A stretch of DNA of 64,000 bases from an uncultured Bilophila sp. (GCA_910585945.1 CAJUHZ010000006.1:53369-117368); one strand, 5' to 3'; counted from the first letter of the stretch, positions 50,454 to 60,077 are shown. The notes: generated by a model from the sequence alone, not told the origin. Made by a program: numbers and translations.

Positions 50454-50870
50454 ATGTCGGACGACTACAATCGCGCTCTCGGTTTTGTGGAAACCGCCGG
50501 CCTCGTCATCGCCATACAGGCGGCGGACGTCATGGCCAAGGCGGCGGAAGTGGAAATCATCAGGGCGCACAAGGTCGATGGCCTGAGGGTATGCGTCATC
50601 TGCCGCGGCGACGTGGCGGCCTGTCAGGCTGCCGTGGAGGCCGGGGCCACCCTGGCGCAGAGCCTGAACGGCCTCAACGGCTACAACATCATCCCCAGCC
50701 CGGCGGACGATTCCGAAGTCCTGCAGGGGCTGCTCAACACCATGAAGGCGCGCAAGGACGCGAAAAAGGCGCGCCGCAAGGCCGCTCGGCTCGGCCTGCC
50801 GGTTGACGGCGGGATGGACCCGAGCAAGGCCGGCAAGGCGAAGAAAAACCCGTCCCGGACGGATGGCTAG
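50454..50870 (+). CDS. Hexameric shell protein BMC-H with basic C-terminal tail
   Basis: One BMC domain (residues 5-88: ALGFVETAGLVIAIQAADVMAKAA, RGDVAACQAAVEAG, IPSP) is followed by a 45-residue Lys/Arg-rich tail (KARKDAKKARRKAARLG). Canonical BMC-H proteins have about 95 residues. The tail may bind cargo, other shell faces or nucleic acid. AAGGAGAAGC precedes the ATG; 12 nt after BMC-T. Confidence 0.9.
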   Translation: MSDDYNRALGFVETAGLVIAIQAADVMAKAAEVEIIRAHKVDGLRVCVICRGDVAACQAAVEAGATLAQSLNGLNGYNIIPSPADDSEVLQGLLNTMKARKDAKKARRKAARLGLPVDGGMDPSKAGKAKKNPSRTDG

Positions 50871-50908
50871 CGTTGCGGAAACATCCCGTGAAGTCGGAGG
50901 CATGATTC

Positions 50909-52003
50909 ATGCAAAGGCAAGTCATTACAGCTGAAACCGTGCGAATCGCCCGGGCGGCGGGGCAAACGCTCATCGCCGTTTCCAGGGGCGATATCGTCAC
51001 GCAGCAGGCTCGGGACGACGCCCGCCGTTGCGGCATCCGACTCGTCGATGGATCGGCTTCGGGCCAGCAGGCTCCGGACGGGGCGCACGCGCTCCCCGGG
51101 CATGTGCCCGGCGTCTTCCTGCCTCCTGCTCCGTCCGCGACCGGGGGTGTCGCCCCGGCGGCGGGAATGGGGGCCGGCCCGGAGGCTCCGGCTGGTTCGG
51201 GCGCTCCGGCGTCCATCCCGACGGCCACCCGGTCACCTGATCAGATCTCCGATCGGATGCCCGGCCAGTCCGCTGCTCCCGCCGTCTGGGGGCAAGCGGA
51301 TGTGGAAGCCCTCCGCGCCCTGCTCGGCAGTCTTCAGGCAGGCATGGGCGCTCCCGCGCCTGTGGCGTCGCCTGTTGCCGGGCGGGAGGCGGCGTCTTCC
51401 GCAATGACGGGCGCACCGACGGGTGGAATGACGGGAGGACCGGCAGGCGCGGCGTCCGCTGCTCCTTCGTCGGCGCTGTTGCAGAACCTTGCGGAAGAAG
51501 CCCTCATCGCGCAGGTGCGCGGCCAGGTGCGGGCAATGCTGCCCGCCGGCGTTGTCGTCGATGATTCGTGCATAGCCGAAGCCATTCACCGCGTGCTCGG
51601 CGGCGCGGGGCAGGGCGGTCAGCCCCGGCAGATCCGTCCCGGCGTGCGTCAGGCGAGCGGCGTGACCCATGTGGACGCCCGCGCCCAGAACTGGGGCCGC
51701 AACGCCGGCAAGGACAGCGTGGGCGTCATGGAAGTGCTTTCGCCGGCCTTGGGCGACGCCGCGGCTGTGGGCTATCTTGAGTGGGAGAACATGACGGTGC
51801 CCTGGACGTTCCGCCGTCCCGAGGCGCTGGTGATTCTGGAAGGGGCCGTAACGCTGTCCATTGAGGGAACGGCGTTCAGCGCCGCTGCCGGGGACGTGTT
51901 CACCCTTCCGGCGGGTTCCGAGGTGGAACTGAGCGCCTCGGGCCATGTGAAATGCGTTACCGTCGCCTGCCTGCCGGATACGGGGCGGGCATCAGGGGAA
52001 TAA
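50909..52003 (+). CDS. EutQ-like cupin protein of the BMC operon
   Basis: The 364-residue product has three parts: an N-terminal segment (1-45, VITAETVRIARAAGQTLIAV...ARDDARRCGIRLV) like those of EutQ/EutT-type proteins; a long Ala/Pro/Gly-rich linker (50-190) with one short helix; and a C-terminal EutQ-type cupin (about 255-355: VGYLEWENMTVPWTFRRPEALVILEG). EutQ of Salmonella has acetate kinase activity and a shell-assembly role; whether this one does is unknown. It would neatly supply the missing acetyl-phosphate to acetate step. Confidence 0.75.
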   Translation: MQRQVITAETVRIARAAGQTLIAVSRGDIVTQQARDDARRCGIRLVDGSASGQQAPDGAHALPGHVPGVFLPPAPSATGGVAPAAGMGAGPEAPAGSGAPASIPTATRSPDQISDRMPGQSAAPAVWGQADVEALRALLGSLQAGMGAPAPVASPVAGREAASSAMTGAPTGGMTGGPAGAASAAPSSALLQNLAEEALIAQVRGQVRAMLPAGVVVDDSCIAEAIHRVLGGAGQGGQPRQIRPGVRQASGVTHVDARAQNWGRNAGKDSVGVMEVLSPALGDAAAVGYLEWENMTVPWTFRRPEALVILEGAVTLSIEGTAFSAAAGDVFTLPAGSEVELSASGHVKCVTVACLPDTGRASGE

Positions 52004-52006
52004 AGC

Positions 52007-52786
52007 ATGATATTTCTTACCGAAGAACAGGTGAGAGAGCGTTGCGGCTCGGATGGAAAGCTCCATCTGGGGCCGACGGAACGCTTGACGCCGGCCGCGG
52101 GCGAATTCCTGCGCGGCCATAACTGCAAAGTGGTCGAAGACGGCCCGGGAGCGTGCGGGTGCGCGGCAAAGGAAACGCCCGCGCCCGAAGCTCCGGCTGC
52201 GGCTCCGCAGGAGCCGGCTCGGGAAGCCGCCACCCCGCCGGCCGACGCGGGGCGGAATGTCGAGCATACCTACCTTGACGCGCAAACGGTGGTGTCCAAG
52301 TCCCATCCTCGCATCTTCCTGCGCGGGCGGCTTGACACGCTCATTGCCGAAACGGTGCTGACGCAAACCAGCCTCGCGGCGGCGAGCCGCATTCCCGACG
52401 CGATCAAGAACGGTCTTGCGGACATCAACGCCTGGCTGTGGCAGATCCTTCAGGCGGAAGTCTCCGGATCTCCCGTGCCGGAACAGACCATGTGCGGCAT
52501 GAACGCCGCCGTGCTGCGCGAAGTGGCGCGTGATCCGCAAACCTACCTGAACCAGGGCCATATCATGCCGGATCCCTCGCTCGGACCGTGCGTGGCTCTG
52601 CTCAACTGGCTGCGGGCGCGCATTCGGGAAGTGGAAGTTGCGGCGGTGCAGGTGAATATCGGGCGGCAGGATCTTCTGGAGTCGCTCAACGCCGTGAGCA
52701 GCGCCGTATATGTGCTCATGCTTCTTACTGTTGTGGCCGAATCCGGCCGCGAAATCTCCCAGGTAGGCAGCTGTGGGAAGCCTTGA
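52007..52786 (+). CDS. EutT-like cobalamin adenosyltransferase homologue
   Basis: The 259-residue product resembles EutT: short N-terminal part with IFLTEEQVRERCG...LTPAAGEFLRGHNCKVVED, a Pro/Ala linker (50-80) and a helical adenosyltransferase-like domain (about 95-250, RLDTLIAETVLTQTSL, WLRARIREVEVAA). Isethionate cleavage here is by a glycyl radical enzyme that needs no B12, so a B12 function is unexpected. The HX11CCX2C metal motif of EutT is not present. It may be a retained structural or regulatory relic. It overlaps the pta start by 14 nt. Confidence 0.65.
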   Translation: MIFLTEEQVRERCGSDGKLHLGPTERLTPAAGEFLRGHNCKVVEDGPGACGCAAKETPAPEAPAAAPQEPAREAATPPADAGRNVEHTYLDAQTVVSKSHPRIFLRGRLDTLIAETVLTQTSLAAASRIPDAIKNGLADINAWLWQILQAEVSGSPVPEQTMCGMNAAVLREVARDPQTYLNQGHIMPDPSLGPCVALLNWLRARIREVEVAAVQVNIGRQDLLESLNAVSSAVYVLMLLTVVAESGREISQVGSCGKP

Positions 52787-53765
52787 GTACTGCATCGGCA
52801 AATGCCGTGAACGCAAGGGCGTCGTCGTCTTTTCCGATGCGGAAGACGTGCGTGTCGTCCGTGCCGCGGCCAGACTGTTGCGCGAGGATCTGATCGATCC
52901 CGTGCTGGTGGGTCAGCCCGACAAAATCCGCGACATTCTGATTGAAAGCGGCGAAACGGGCGTGGCCTTGCGTGTGGTCAACCCTCTCGTTTCGGCCTTG
53001 CGCGACCGCAACGCGGCGGACTACCTGGCGGTTCAGAAAGCCAAGGGCAAGGCTCCGAGCGAGGAAGAAGCCTTCAAGGCGGCCGGAAATCCGCTGGTGG
53101 CGGGCGCGCTCATGGTGCGGCGCGGCGAAGCGGAGATCGGCGTGGCGGGCAACCTGTCCACCACGGCGGACGTGATCCGGCAGGGGCTGCGGGTTCTCGG
53201 CACCGCGCCGGGGATCAAGAGCGTCTCCAGCGTCTTTTACATGATCAAGGGCGAAACCACGTACGTCTTTTCCGACTGCGGGGTCATTCCCGACCCCACG
53301 GCGGAACAGCTTGCGGAAATCGCCGTGAGCGCGGCGAAGGCGTTCCGCACCGTGGTCAGCGATACCCCACGGGTGGCTCTGCTCTCCTTTTCCACCAAGG
53401 GCAGCGCCAACCACCCGCGCATCGACAAGGTGCGCGAGGCTGTGGACATCCTGCACCGCACCGTTCCCGATCTGATTGCGGACGGGGAGTTGCAGTACGA
53501 CGCGGCGGCCGTGCCCGAAGTGGCCTCGCGCAAGGCTCCGGGCAGTCCTGTGGACGGCCGGGCCAACGTCTTTGTGTTTCCTTCGCTGGAGGCGGGCAAC
53601 ATCGCCTACAAGCTCACCCAGTATTTTGGCGGCTACGCGGCCCTCGGCCCCATGTTGCAGGGCTTTGCCAAAGGCTGGTATGATTTGTCGCGCGGGTGCA
53701 GCAGCGAGGATATTTACCAGGTAGCCGCCGTCGGCATGACCATGAGCCGCGGCGGAACCCGATAA
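52773..53765 (+). CDS. pta: Phosphate acetyltransferase (EutD/Pta type)
   Basis: The enzyme converts acetyl-CoA and phosphate to acetyl phosphate and recycles CoA in the shell. The 330-residue product is a single PTA_PTB domain with NPLVAGALMVRRGEAEIGVAG, ALLSFSTKGSANHPR, DGELQYDAAAVPEVA and NVFVFPSLEAGNIAYKL, without the DRTGG domains of long Pta. It starts at GTG 52773 after AGGTAGG. A BMC-specific PduL is absent, so EutD-type Pta fills that role. Confidence 0.93.
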   Translation: MGSLEYCIGKCRERKGVVVFSDAEDVRVVRAAARLLREDLIDPVLVGQPDKIRDILIESGETGVALRVVNPLVSALRDRNAADYLAVQKAKGKAPSEEEAFKAAGNPLVAGALMVRRGEAEIGVAGNLSTTADVIRQGLRVLGTAPGIKSVSSVFYMIKGETTYVFSDCGVIPDPTAEQLAEIAVSAAKAFRTVVSDTPRVALLSFSTKGSANHPRIDKVREAVDILHRTVPDLIADGELQYDAAAVPEVASRKAPGSPVDGRANVFVFPSLEAGNIAYKLTQYFGGYAALGPMLQGFAKGWYDLSRGCSSEDIYQVAAVGMTMSRGGTR

Positions 53766-53801
53766 GGCAACGAAAACATCAATCCCTAAAGGAGTGGACA
53801 A

Positions 53802-54089
53802 ATGGATGCTCTCGGCATGATCGAAACCAAAGGACTTGTGGGTCTCATTGAAGCCGCTGACGCGATGGTCAAGGCCGCGCGCGTGCAGCTTGTCTCCTAC
53901 GAACAGATCGGCGGCGGCTACGTGACCGCGCTCGTGCGCGGCGACGTGGCGGCCTGCAAGGCGGCGACGGATGCCGGCGCGGCCGCGGTGCAGCGCGTGG
54001 GCGGCGAGCTTGTGGCTGTTCACGTCATTCCTCGTCCTCACCAGGATCTTGAAAAGGTGTTTCCTCTCGCTCGTCGGGCTGAAAACTAA
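53802..54089 (+). CDS. Hexameric shell protein BMC-H
   Basis: The 95-residue product is a canonical BMC-H tile ([40 protein letters not shown]). AAAGGAG precedes the ATG. It likely forms the bulk of the facets and its central pore would admit isethionate. Confidence 0.95.
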   Translation: MDALGMIETKGLVGLIEAADAMVKAARVQLVSYEQIGGGYVTALVRGDVAACKAATDAGAAAVQRVGGELVAVHVIPRPHQDLEKVFPLARRAEN

Positions 54090-54156
54090 GCCGGCGCCGG
54101 CCTCGCTCCTGAGCGGGGCCGACGTCCACAGCCTTCTTTGAGGGCCGGAGGACTGC

Positions 54157-54447
54157 ATGGAACTTGCAAAAGTCATGGGACAGGTCGTGTCGACTGTCCG
54201 TACCCCGGGACTCCCGTCGAATTCGCTTCTGCTTGTGGAGTTCGTCAAGCCGGAAGGAGAGGGGAGCAGCCGTTGCGCCGTGGCTCTGGATCCCATCGGC
54301 GCCGGCGAGGGAGAATGGGTCATCGTGACACGAGGCGGATCGGCCCGTTTCGCCGTCGATGCGGGATCACCGGTCGACCTGGTCATCGTGGGCATTGTCG
54401 ACCATGTGACCGCCGGCGGAAAAGCTCTTTACCGTAAAAACGGGTGA
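54157..54447 (+). CDS. Pentameric shell vertex protein BMC-P (EutN/CcmL)
   Basis: The 96-residue product has the EutN/CcmL fold pattern (AKVMGQVVSTVRTPGL...LLLVEFV, DPIGAGEGEWVIVTRG, VDLVIVGIVD). It caps the shell vertices. It is the only pentamer gene in the locus. Its end overlaps the next frame's alternative GTG start. Confidence 0.94.
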   Translation: MELAKVMGQVVSTVRTPGLPSNSLLLVEFVKPEGEGSSRCAVALDPIGAGEGEWVIVTRGGSARFAVDAGSPVDLVIVGIVDHVTAGGKALYRKNG

Positions 54448-54464
54448 ACGACGGAGATTGCGAT

Positions 54465-55916
54465 ATGGAAATGCGCCAGCAGGATGTGGAACGCATTGTC
54501 GTGGAAGTGCTGCGGCAACTGCAAACGGATCGTCCGAGCGACGCGGGCGCCACGTATGTGAGCGCCTCGTGTCAGGACAACGGCGATCTGGGACTTTTTG
54601 ATCGGCTTGAGGACGCGATCGCCGCGGCCGAAGTCGCTCAGAAAAAGATCAGCACCATCTGCATCCGCGAAAAAATCATTGCCGCCATTCGCAAGGCCGG
54701 GGTGGAAAACGCCAAGGCTTTCGCTGAACTGGCACGCCAGGAAACCGGCATGGGCCGGGTTGAGGATAAGATCGCCAAAAACCTGCTCGTGTCCGAGCGC
54801 ACGCCGGGTCCGGAATGTCTGGCGCCCATGGCCATTTCGGGCGACCTTGGCCTGACGCTGGTGGAAAACGCGCCCTGGGGCCTTATTGCCTCCGTTACGC
54901 CTTCCACCAACCCCACCGCTACGGTCATCAACAATGCGATCAGCATGATCGCGGCGGGCAACGCCGTGATCTTCGCTCCGCATCCCAATGCCAAACGCGC
55001 CTCGCAGACCGCCATCCAGGTTCTGAACAAGGCGATCATCGAAGCTGTCGGCATCGCCAACCTGCTTGTGGCGGTGAAGGAACCCACCATTGAAGTGGCG
55101 CAGCAGCTTTTCGCCCATCCCAAGGTGAAGCTGCTTGTCGTCACCGGCGGCGAAGCCGTGGTGGCTCAGGCCCGCAAGACGGCGACCATGCGTCTTATCG
55201 CGGCAGGGGCGGGCAACCCCCCTGTGGTGGTGGACGAAACCGCCGATATCGTCCGCGCGGCTCGCAGTATTTACGACGGGGCTTCGTTTGACAACAACAT
55301 TATTTGCGCCGACGAGAAAGAAATCATCGCGGTGGATTCCATCGCGGACAAGCTCAAGGCTGAAATGAAGGCCATCGGCGCGTTTGAAATCACGCTGGAT
55401 CAGGCCGAGGCAATCGCGCGCATCGTTCTGCGCAACTACCCGCCCACGGAAGGCAAGGCCCCGGCGACGAATCCCAAATGGACCGGACGCGACGCGGCCG
55501 TCATCGCCCAGGCGGCGGGCATCAGCGTGCCCGAATCCTGCCGGCTGCTCATTGTGGACGTGGGCCGCGACATCAACCATGTCTTCGCCCGTACCGAACA
55601 GCTCATGCCGGTGATCCCGATCCTGCGCGCCGCCAATGTGGACGAAGCCATTGACTGGGCGCTGATCCTGGAACGCGGCCTGTGCCACACCGCGGGCATC
55701 CACTCCCGCAACATCGACAACATGGACAAGATGGCCCGGCTGGCGAACACCAGCCTGTTCGTCAAGAACGGCCCGCACCTGGCTGCGCTTGGCGCGGGCG
55801 GCGAAGGCTGGACCACCATGACCATCTCGACTCCCACCGGCGAAGGCGTGACCTCCGCGCGCACCTTTGTGCGCCTGCGCCGCTGCTGCGTGGTGGACAA
55901 CTTCCGGATCGTCTAG
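54465..55916 (+). CDS. CoA-acylating acetaldehyde dehydrogenase (EutE/PduP type)
   Basis: It oxidises acetaldehyde from IslA to acetyl-CoA with NAD+ and CoA. The 483-residue product has the ALDH core with VTPSTNPTATVINNAI, AAGAGNPPVVVDETADI and the catalytic cysteine in GASFDNNIICADEKE. The first 18 residues (MEMRQQDVERIVVEVLRQ) form an amphipathic helix linked to the core by a flexible stretch, the typical encapsulation peptide. The ATG at 54465 has ACGGAG upstream; a GTG at 54444 is less likely. Last gene of the BMC operon. Confidence 0.94.
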   Translation: MEMRQQDVERIVVEVLRQLQTDRPSDAGATYVSASCQDNGDLGLFDRLEDAIAAAEVAQKKISTICIREKIIAAIRKAGVENAKAFAELARQETGMGRVEDKIAKNLLVSERTPGPECLAPMAISGDLGLTLVENAPWGLIASVTPSTNPTATVINNAISMIAAGNAVIFAPHPNAKRASQTAIQVLNKAIIEAVGIANLLVAVKEPTIEVAQQLFAHPKVKLLVVTGGEAVVAQARKTATMRLIAAGAGNPPVVVDETADIVRAARSIYDGASFDNNIICADEKEIIAVDSIADKLKAEMKAIGAFEITLDQAEAIARIVLRNYPPTEGKAPATNPKWTGRDAAVIAQAAGISVPESCRLLIVDVGRDINHVFARTEQLMPVIPILRAANVDEAIDWALILERGLCHTAGIHSRNIDNMDKMARLANTSLFVKNGPHLAALGAGGEGWTTMTISTPTGEGVTSARTFVRLRRCCVVDNFRIV

Positions 55917-55928
55917 GTTCCGAACAGC

Positions 55929-55957
55929 GCCGTGCGGGCTTCCTCGCACGGCTTGTT
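55929..55957 (+). terminator. Hairpin terminator after the BMC operon
   Basis: GCCGTGCG and CGCACGGC (8-bp perfect stem, 8-nt loop) followed by TTGTT, 13 nt after the stop. Confidence 0.55.
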
Positions 55958-56110
55958 CCGGCGCTGATTCCACGCCGGGCGCCGGCAAGGCGTCCGGCGT
56001 TATTGCATTCAGGGGGCCGCTCTCGCGGCGTGAAGCCCTGTTCCATTGCACATCTGAGGGACGGATGGGGGACGCCTCGGACCATCCAGAAAACCGATGA
56101 TGTTGCAAAA

Positions 56111-56309
56111 ATGCGACTATAAAAATAAGAACAGCGGATGTTCCGTTTGTTTTGTGAAAAAGAAAACCTGCCTTTTTTTATGAGAATAGCACGCCTCCGG
56201 ACCCTGTTTCAGACGATATGCGAGCCAAAAGCAGAAAATGTGTTGTAGAAATGCGACTCTCCGTGACGCCGATTTTTGAGGCGCGCGCCAAAAATGTCGC
56301 GTTATTGCG
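56111..56309. promoter_or_regulatory. Candidate activator sites upstream of islA (GCGAC half-sites)
   Basis: ATGCGACT occurs at 56111 and 56252, and an inverted repeat GTCGC-N6-GCGAC at 56294-56309. The inverted repeat is about 90-100 bp upstream of the islA sigma-54 promoter. The 560-bp gap from 55917 holds no gene. Confidence 0.55.
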
Positions 56310-56395
56310 ACCATACTCCGCAGCCAGCGCCGCGCCCGCCCGCAACCTGCGGAGAAAAGGGGGAGATACGCGCCGCCGGGCGGGTTTGGAACGAT

Positions 56396-56411
56396 TGGCA
56401 CAAAGCCTGCA
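56396..56411 (+). promoter_or_regulatory. Sigma-54 promoter of islA
   Basis: TGGCAC-AAAGC-CTGCA: perfect -24 box, exact spacing and 4 of 5 in the -12 box, 66 nt before the islA ATG. This is the best sigma-54 match in the window. Confidence 0.8.
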
Positions 56412-56476
56412 CAGGAGAAGACAGGTTCGGCGATATCATCTCCGGCATGCCGGGGAAAAACACAGGAGCGATACTT

Positions 56477-58972
56477 ATGCTGATGCAGACTTGCGAATGC
56501 CTGTCTCCCCAGGAGCGGCGCGTTCAGGATCGGATTGAAGGCAAGGAAAACCAGTTCAAATCCAAACACCCCCGCGTGTTCAAGCTGCTGGAACGTTTCG
56601 ACGGCCAGAAGCCGCGCATTGATATCGAACGCGCCCTGTACTTCACCCAGTCGATGAAGGAGACCGAAGGCGAAGCCCTTGTTCTCCGCTGGGCCAAGGC
56701 GCTGATGCACATTGCGAAAAACATCACGGTCTACGTGCAGGAAGATCAGCTCCTGCTCGGCCGCGCCGGCTGCGACGGCCGTTACGGCATCCTGTACCCC
56801 GAACTGGACGGCGACTTCCTTGATATCGCGGTGCGCGATCTGCCCACCCGGCCCACCTCGCCCGCGACGATCACCCCCGAAGACGCCACCCGCGTGATCG
56901 AAGAAATCGCTCCGTACTGGAAAGGCAAGACCTACCACGAAGCGCTGAACGCCGCTCTTCCGCCGGACGTCCACAAGCTGACCTACGACGACCCGCAGGG
57001 CCTTATCTCCCGCTTCATCGTGAACGAAACCTCCTCGTTCCGTTCCTCCATCCAGTGGGTGCACGACTACGGCAAGATCCTGAAGCGCGGCTTCAACGGC
57101 ATCAAGAAGGAAGCCGAAGAAAAGCTGGCCGCCCTTGATCCGATGAGCCCCAAGGACATGTGCGAAAAGAAGCCCTTCCTTGAAGCCGTCGTCATCGTCA
57201 GCGAAGCCATTGTGCTGTGGGCCAAGCGTCATGCCGAAGCCGCCCGCAAGGTCGCCGCTGAAACGAAGGATCCCAAGCGCAAGGCCGAACTGCTCCGCAT
57301 GGCTGAAAACGCCGAACATGTGCCCGGCGAACCGGCCCGCAACTTCTACGAAGCCTGCCAGAGCCAGTGGTTCACCCAGATGTTCTCGCGCCTGGAACAG
57401 AAGACCGGCACGACCATCTCCAACGGCCGCATGGACCAGTACTTCTACCCCTACTACAAGCAGGACATCGAAGCCGGCACGCTGACCGACGAGCAGGCCA
57501 CCGAGTATCTGGAATGCATGTGGGTGGGCATGGCCGAATTCATCGACATGTACATCTCCCCCACCGGCGGCGCCTTCAACGAAGGCTACGCGCACTGGGA
57601 AGCCGTGACTGTCGGCGGCCAGACTCCGGACGGGCGTGACGCCACCAACGAACTGACGCACCTCATCCTGAAGTCCAAGCGCGAGTTCCCGCTGCACTAC
57701 CCCGACCTCGCCGCCCGCATCCATTCCCGCGCGCCCGAATCCTACCTCTGGGACGTGGCCGAAACGATCAAGGAAGGCTCCGGCTTCCCCAAACTGATCA
57801 ACGACGAAGAAGTGGTGCCGCTGTACGTCTCCAAGGGCGCGACCTTTGAAGAAGCTCTGGACTACGCGGTTTCCGGCTGCGCCGAAGCCCGTATGCCCAA
57901 CCGTGACACCTACACCTCCGGCGGCGCGTACATCAACTTCGCCGCGGCGGTGGAAATGGTGCTGCGCAACGGCCGCATGAAGAAGTACGGCGATCAGGTC
58001 CTCGGCATCGAAACCGGCGACCCGCGCAACTTCAACACCTGGGAAGAATTCTTCGACGCGTACAAGCAGCAGCACATGCTCTTCCTGCGCGCTGCTTTCA
58101 TCCAGCAGTACCTGATCATCAAGATCCGCGCCCAGCACTTCGCTCAGCCGATGGGTTCGGCCATGCACGACCTGTGCATGAAGTACTGCATAGACCTGCA
58201 TCAGCCCAACATCCCCGAAGGCGTGGACCTCGGCTACTTTGAATACATGGGCCTCGGCACGGTGGTTGACTCCCTCTGCGCCATCAAGAAGCTCGTGTTT
58301 GAAGAGAAGAAGCTGACCATGGACCAGGTCATCACCGCCATCGACGCCAACTTCGAAGGCTACGACGACATCAAGGCCCTGTTGAAGACCGCGCCCTGCT
58401 ACGGCAACAACGATCCCTACGCCGACTCCATCGGCCGTGAAATCGACCGTTTGTCCGTGCAGTACGCGCATGACTACAGCATGTCGGATCTCGGCATCCA
58501 CAACGACGTGCGCTATGTGCCCTTCACCTCGCATGTGCCCTTCGGCAAGGTGGTTTCCGCCACGCCCAACGGCCGCACCGAGTGGTTCCCGCTGTCCGAC
58601 GGTTCTTCCGCCTCGCACGGCGCGGACGTGAACGGCCCCACCGCCGTCCTGCTCTCCAACTACAACACCAAGAACATGGGTATGCGCGACCGCGCCGCCC
58701 GCCTCATCAACATCAAGTTCACGCCCAAGTGCGTGGAAGGCGAACAGGGCACCGAAAAGCTGGTGTCGTTCATCCGTACCTGCTGCGACCTCAAGCTGTG
58801 GCATGTGCAGTTCAACGTCATCAACCGCGACACCCTTGTCGCGGCCCAGAAGGAACCGCAGAAGTACCGCAACCTCATCGTCCGCATCGCGGGCTACAGC
58901 GCGTACTTTGTCGACCTTTCGCCGGACCTGCAGAATGACCTTATCGCTCGTACCGAACACGAAAACATGTAA
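56477..58972 (+). CDS. islA: Isethionate sulfite-lyase, glycyl radical enzyme
   Basis: IslA (IsrG) cleaves the C-S bond of isethionate to acetaldehyde and sulfite by radical chemistry, O2-sensitive and B12-independent. The 831-residue product has the thiyl Cys468 and general base Glu470 ([10 protein letters not shown]), and the radical site Gly806 in RIAGYSAYF. Residues recalled as sulfonate-binding in the D. vulgaris structure are present: Arg189 and Gln193 (SSFRSSIQ), and Arg679. The ATG at 56477 has AGGAG upstream and makes Cys468 fall at the known number. No clear encapsulation peptide is seen at the N-terminus. islB follows after 160 bp. Confidence 0.97.
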   Translation: MLMQTCECLSPQERRVQDRIEGKENQFKSKHPRVFKLLERFDGQKPRIDIERALYFTQSMKETEGEALVLRWAKALMHIAKNITVYVQEDQLLLGRAGCDGRYGILYPELDGDFLDIAVRDLPTRPTSPATITPEDATRVIEEIAPYWKGKTYHEALNAALPPDVHKLTYDDPQGLISRFIVNETSSFRSSIQWVHDYGKILKRGFNGIKKEAEEKLAALDPMSPKDMCEKKPFLEAVVIVSEAIVLWAKRHAEAARKVAAETKDPKRKAELLRMAENAEHVPGEPARNFYEACQSQWFTQMFSRLEQKTGTTISNGRMDQYFYPYYKQDIEAGTLTDEQATEYLECMWVGMAEFIDMYISPTGGAFNEGYAHWEAVTVGGQTPDGRDATNELTHLILKSKREFPLHYPDLAARIHSRAPESYLWDVAETIKEGSGFPKLINDEEVVPLYVSKGATFEEALDYAVSGCAEARMPNRDTYTSGGAYINFAAAVEMVLRNGRMKKYGDQVLGIETGDPRNFNTWEEFFDAYKQQHMLFLRAAFIQQYLIIKIRAQHFAQPMGSAMHDLCMKYCIDLHQPNIPEGVDLGYFEYMGLGTVVDSLCAIKKLVFEEKKLTMDQVITAIDANFEGYDDIKALLKTAPCYGNNDPYADSIGREIDRLSVQYAHDYSMSDLGIHNDVRYVPFTSHVPFGKVVSATPNGRTEWFPLSDGSSASHGADVNGPTAVLLSNYNTKNMGMRDRAARLINIKFTPKCVEGEQGTEKLVSFIRTCCDLKLWHVQFNVINRDTLVAAQKEPQKYRNLIVRIAGYSAYFVDLSPDLQNDLIARTEHENM

Positions 58973-58981
58973 CGCCGTGAC

Positions 58982-59057
58982 GGCGCGCTGAAGCGCGCCG
59001 ACCGGAACGTATTCCCGCGCCGGTCCGGAATCCGCAAGGAAGCCGGGCCGGCTTTTT
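58982..59057 (+). other. Hairpins between islA and islB
   Basis: A perfect stem GGCGCGC-TGAA-GCGCGCC (58982-58999) and a small GC stem followed by TTTTT (59040-59057). They may limit islB expression, as activase is needed in small amounts. Confidence 0.45.
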
Positions 59058-59132
59058 GACGAATGCGGCCCCCGGTTTGTTGCCGGGATGATGCCGATGA
59101 ACCGCTTCAACCACCGACAGCAGGATGGCGCT

Positions 59133-60077
59133 ATGGGTTCGCTTGAAGATAAAAAACGCAAGGGCATGGTTTTCAACATCCAGAAATACTCGGTGCATGA
59201 CGGGCCGGGCATCCGGACCATCGTGTTCCTCAAGGGATGCAGCCTGTCCTGTCGCTGGTGCAGCAACCCGGAATCCCAGAAACGCACGCCCGATCTGGCG
59301 TATAACGTCAACCGCTGTCTGAGCCTCGCCAAGTGCCGGCGCTGTCTTGACGCCTGCCCCAACGGCGCCCTGAGCCGCAAGGACGACGACACTCTGGCCA
59401 TTGACCGCACGAAATGCGCGGGCTGTTCCATGCCCTGCGCCGAGGCCTGCCCTGCGCAAGGGCTGCTGATCTACGGCGGCGAGCGCACTGTGGAAGAAGT
59501 GATCCGCATCGTGGAACAGGATGCCGCGTTCTACGCCCGCTCCAGCGGCGGCATGACCCTTTCGGGCGGAGAACCTCTGCTTCAGGGAGAGTTCGCCACC
59601 GCGCTCCTGCGCGAAGCCAAGCGCCACCGGCTGAAGACAGCCATTGAAACCTGCGGCATGGTTCCGTGGGAAACCATGGAAGAGGCCGCCGCTTCGCTCA
59701 ACAACGTGCTGTTTGACATCAAGCACATGGACCCCGAGGTGCACAAGGCCAACACCGGGCAGACCAACGAGCGCATTCTGGATAACTTCCGCCGGCTGGC
59801 CAGCGGCTTCCCCGATCTGCCCATTCTGGCCCGCACGCCGATCATCCCGGGCGTGAACGACAACGAAGCCGCGGTCCGGGCCATTGCCGAATTTGTCAAA
59901 CCCTTCCCGAACGTGAAGTACGAAATGCTTCCGTACCACCGCCTGGGCACGCAGAAGTATCTTTTCCTTGACCGTGTTCCGCCGATGGGCGATATCGTTC
60001 TGGACAAGGATGTTATGCCCGGTCTGCAACAGGCGGCCATTGAGATTTTGGGCGACAGGGTGCAGATACCGCATTGA
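59133..60077 (+). CDS. islB: IslA-activating enzyme (radical SAM activase)
   Basis: IslB installs the glycyl radical on IslA using SAM and a reduced [4Fe-4S] cluster. The 314-residue product has the radical SAM motif CSLSCRWC (C36, C40, C43), two ferredoxin-like clusters in an insert (CRRCLDACP and CAGCSMPCAEACP), and MTLSGGEPLLQ. This is the classic two-cluster activase of glycyl radical enzymes. The ATG at 59133 (after AGGAT) is preferred over one at 59088. Confidence 0.94.
   Translation: MGSLEDKKRKGMVFNIQKYSVHDGPGIRTIVFLKGCSLSCRWCSNPESQKRTPDLAYNVNRCLSLAKCRRCLDACPNGALSRKDDDTLAIDRTKCAGCSMPCAEACPAQGLLIYGGERTVEEVIRIVEQDAAFYARSSGGMTLSGGEPLLQGEFATALLREAKRHRLKTAIETCGMVPWETMEEAAASLNNVLFDIKHMDPEVHKANTGQTNERILDNFRRLASGFPDLPILARTPIIPGVNDNEAAVRAIAEFVKPFPNVKYEMLPYHRLGTQKYLFLDRVPPMGDIVLDKDVMPGLQQAAIEILGDRVQIPH

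Noticed and set aside
52007..54447. Ethanolamine or propanediol utilisation compartment
   Set aside because: No EutBC, PduCDE or diol dehydratase is present; the catalytic core is IslA/IslB with taurine genes adjacent.
56117..59431. 1104-codon open frame on the minus strand across islA
   Set aside because: It is the antisense shadow of islA (GC-rich third positions leave few stops). No ribosome binding site or family resemblance.
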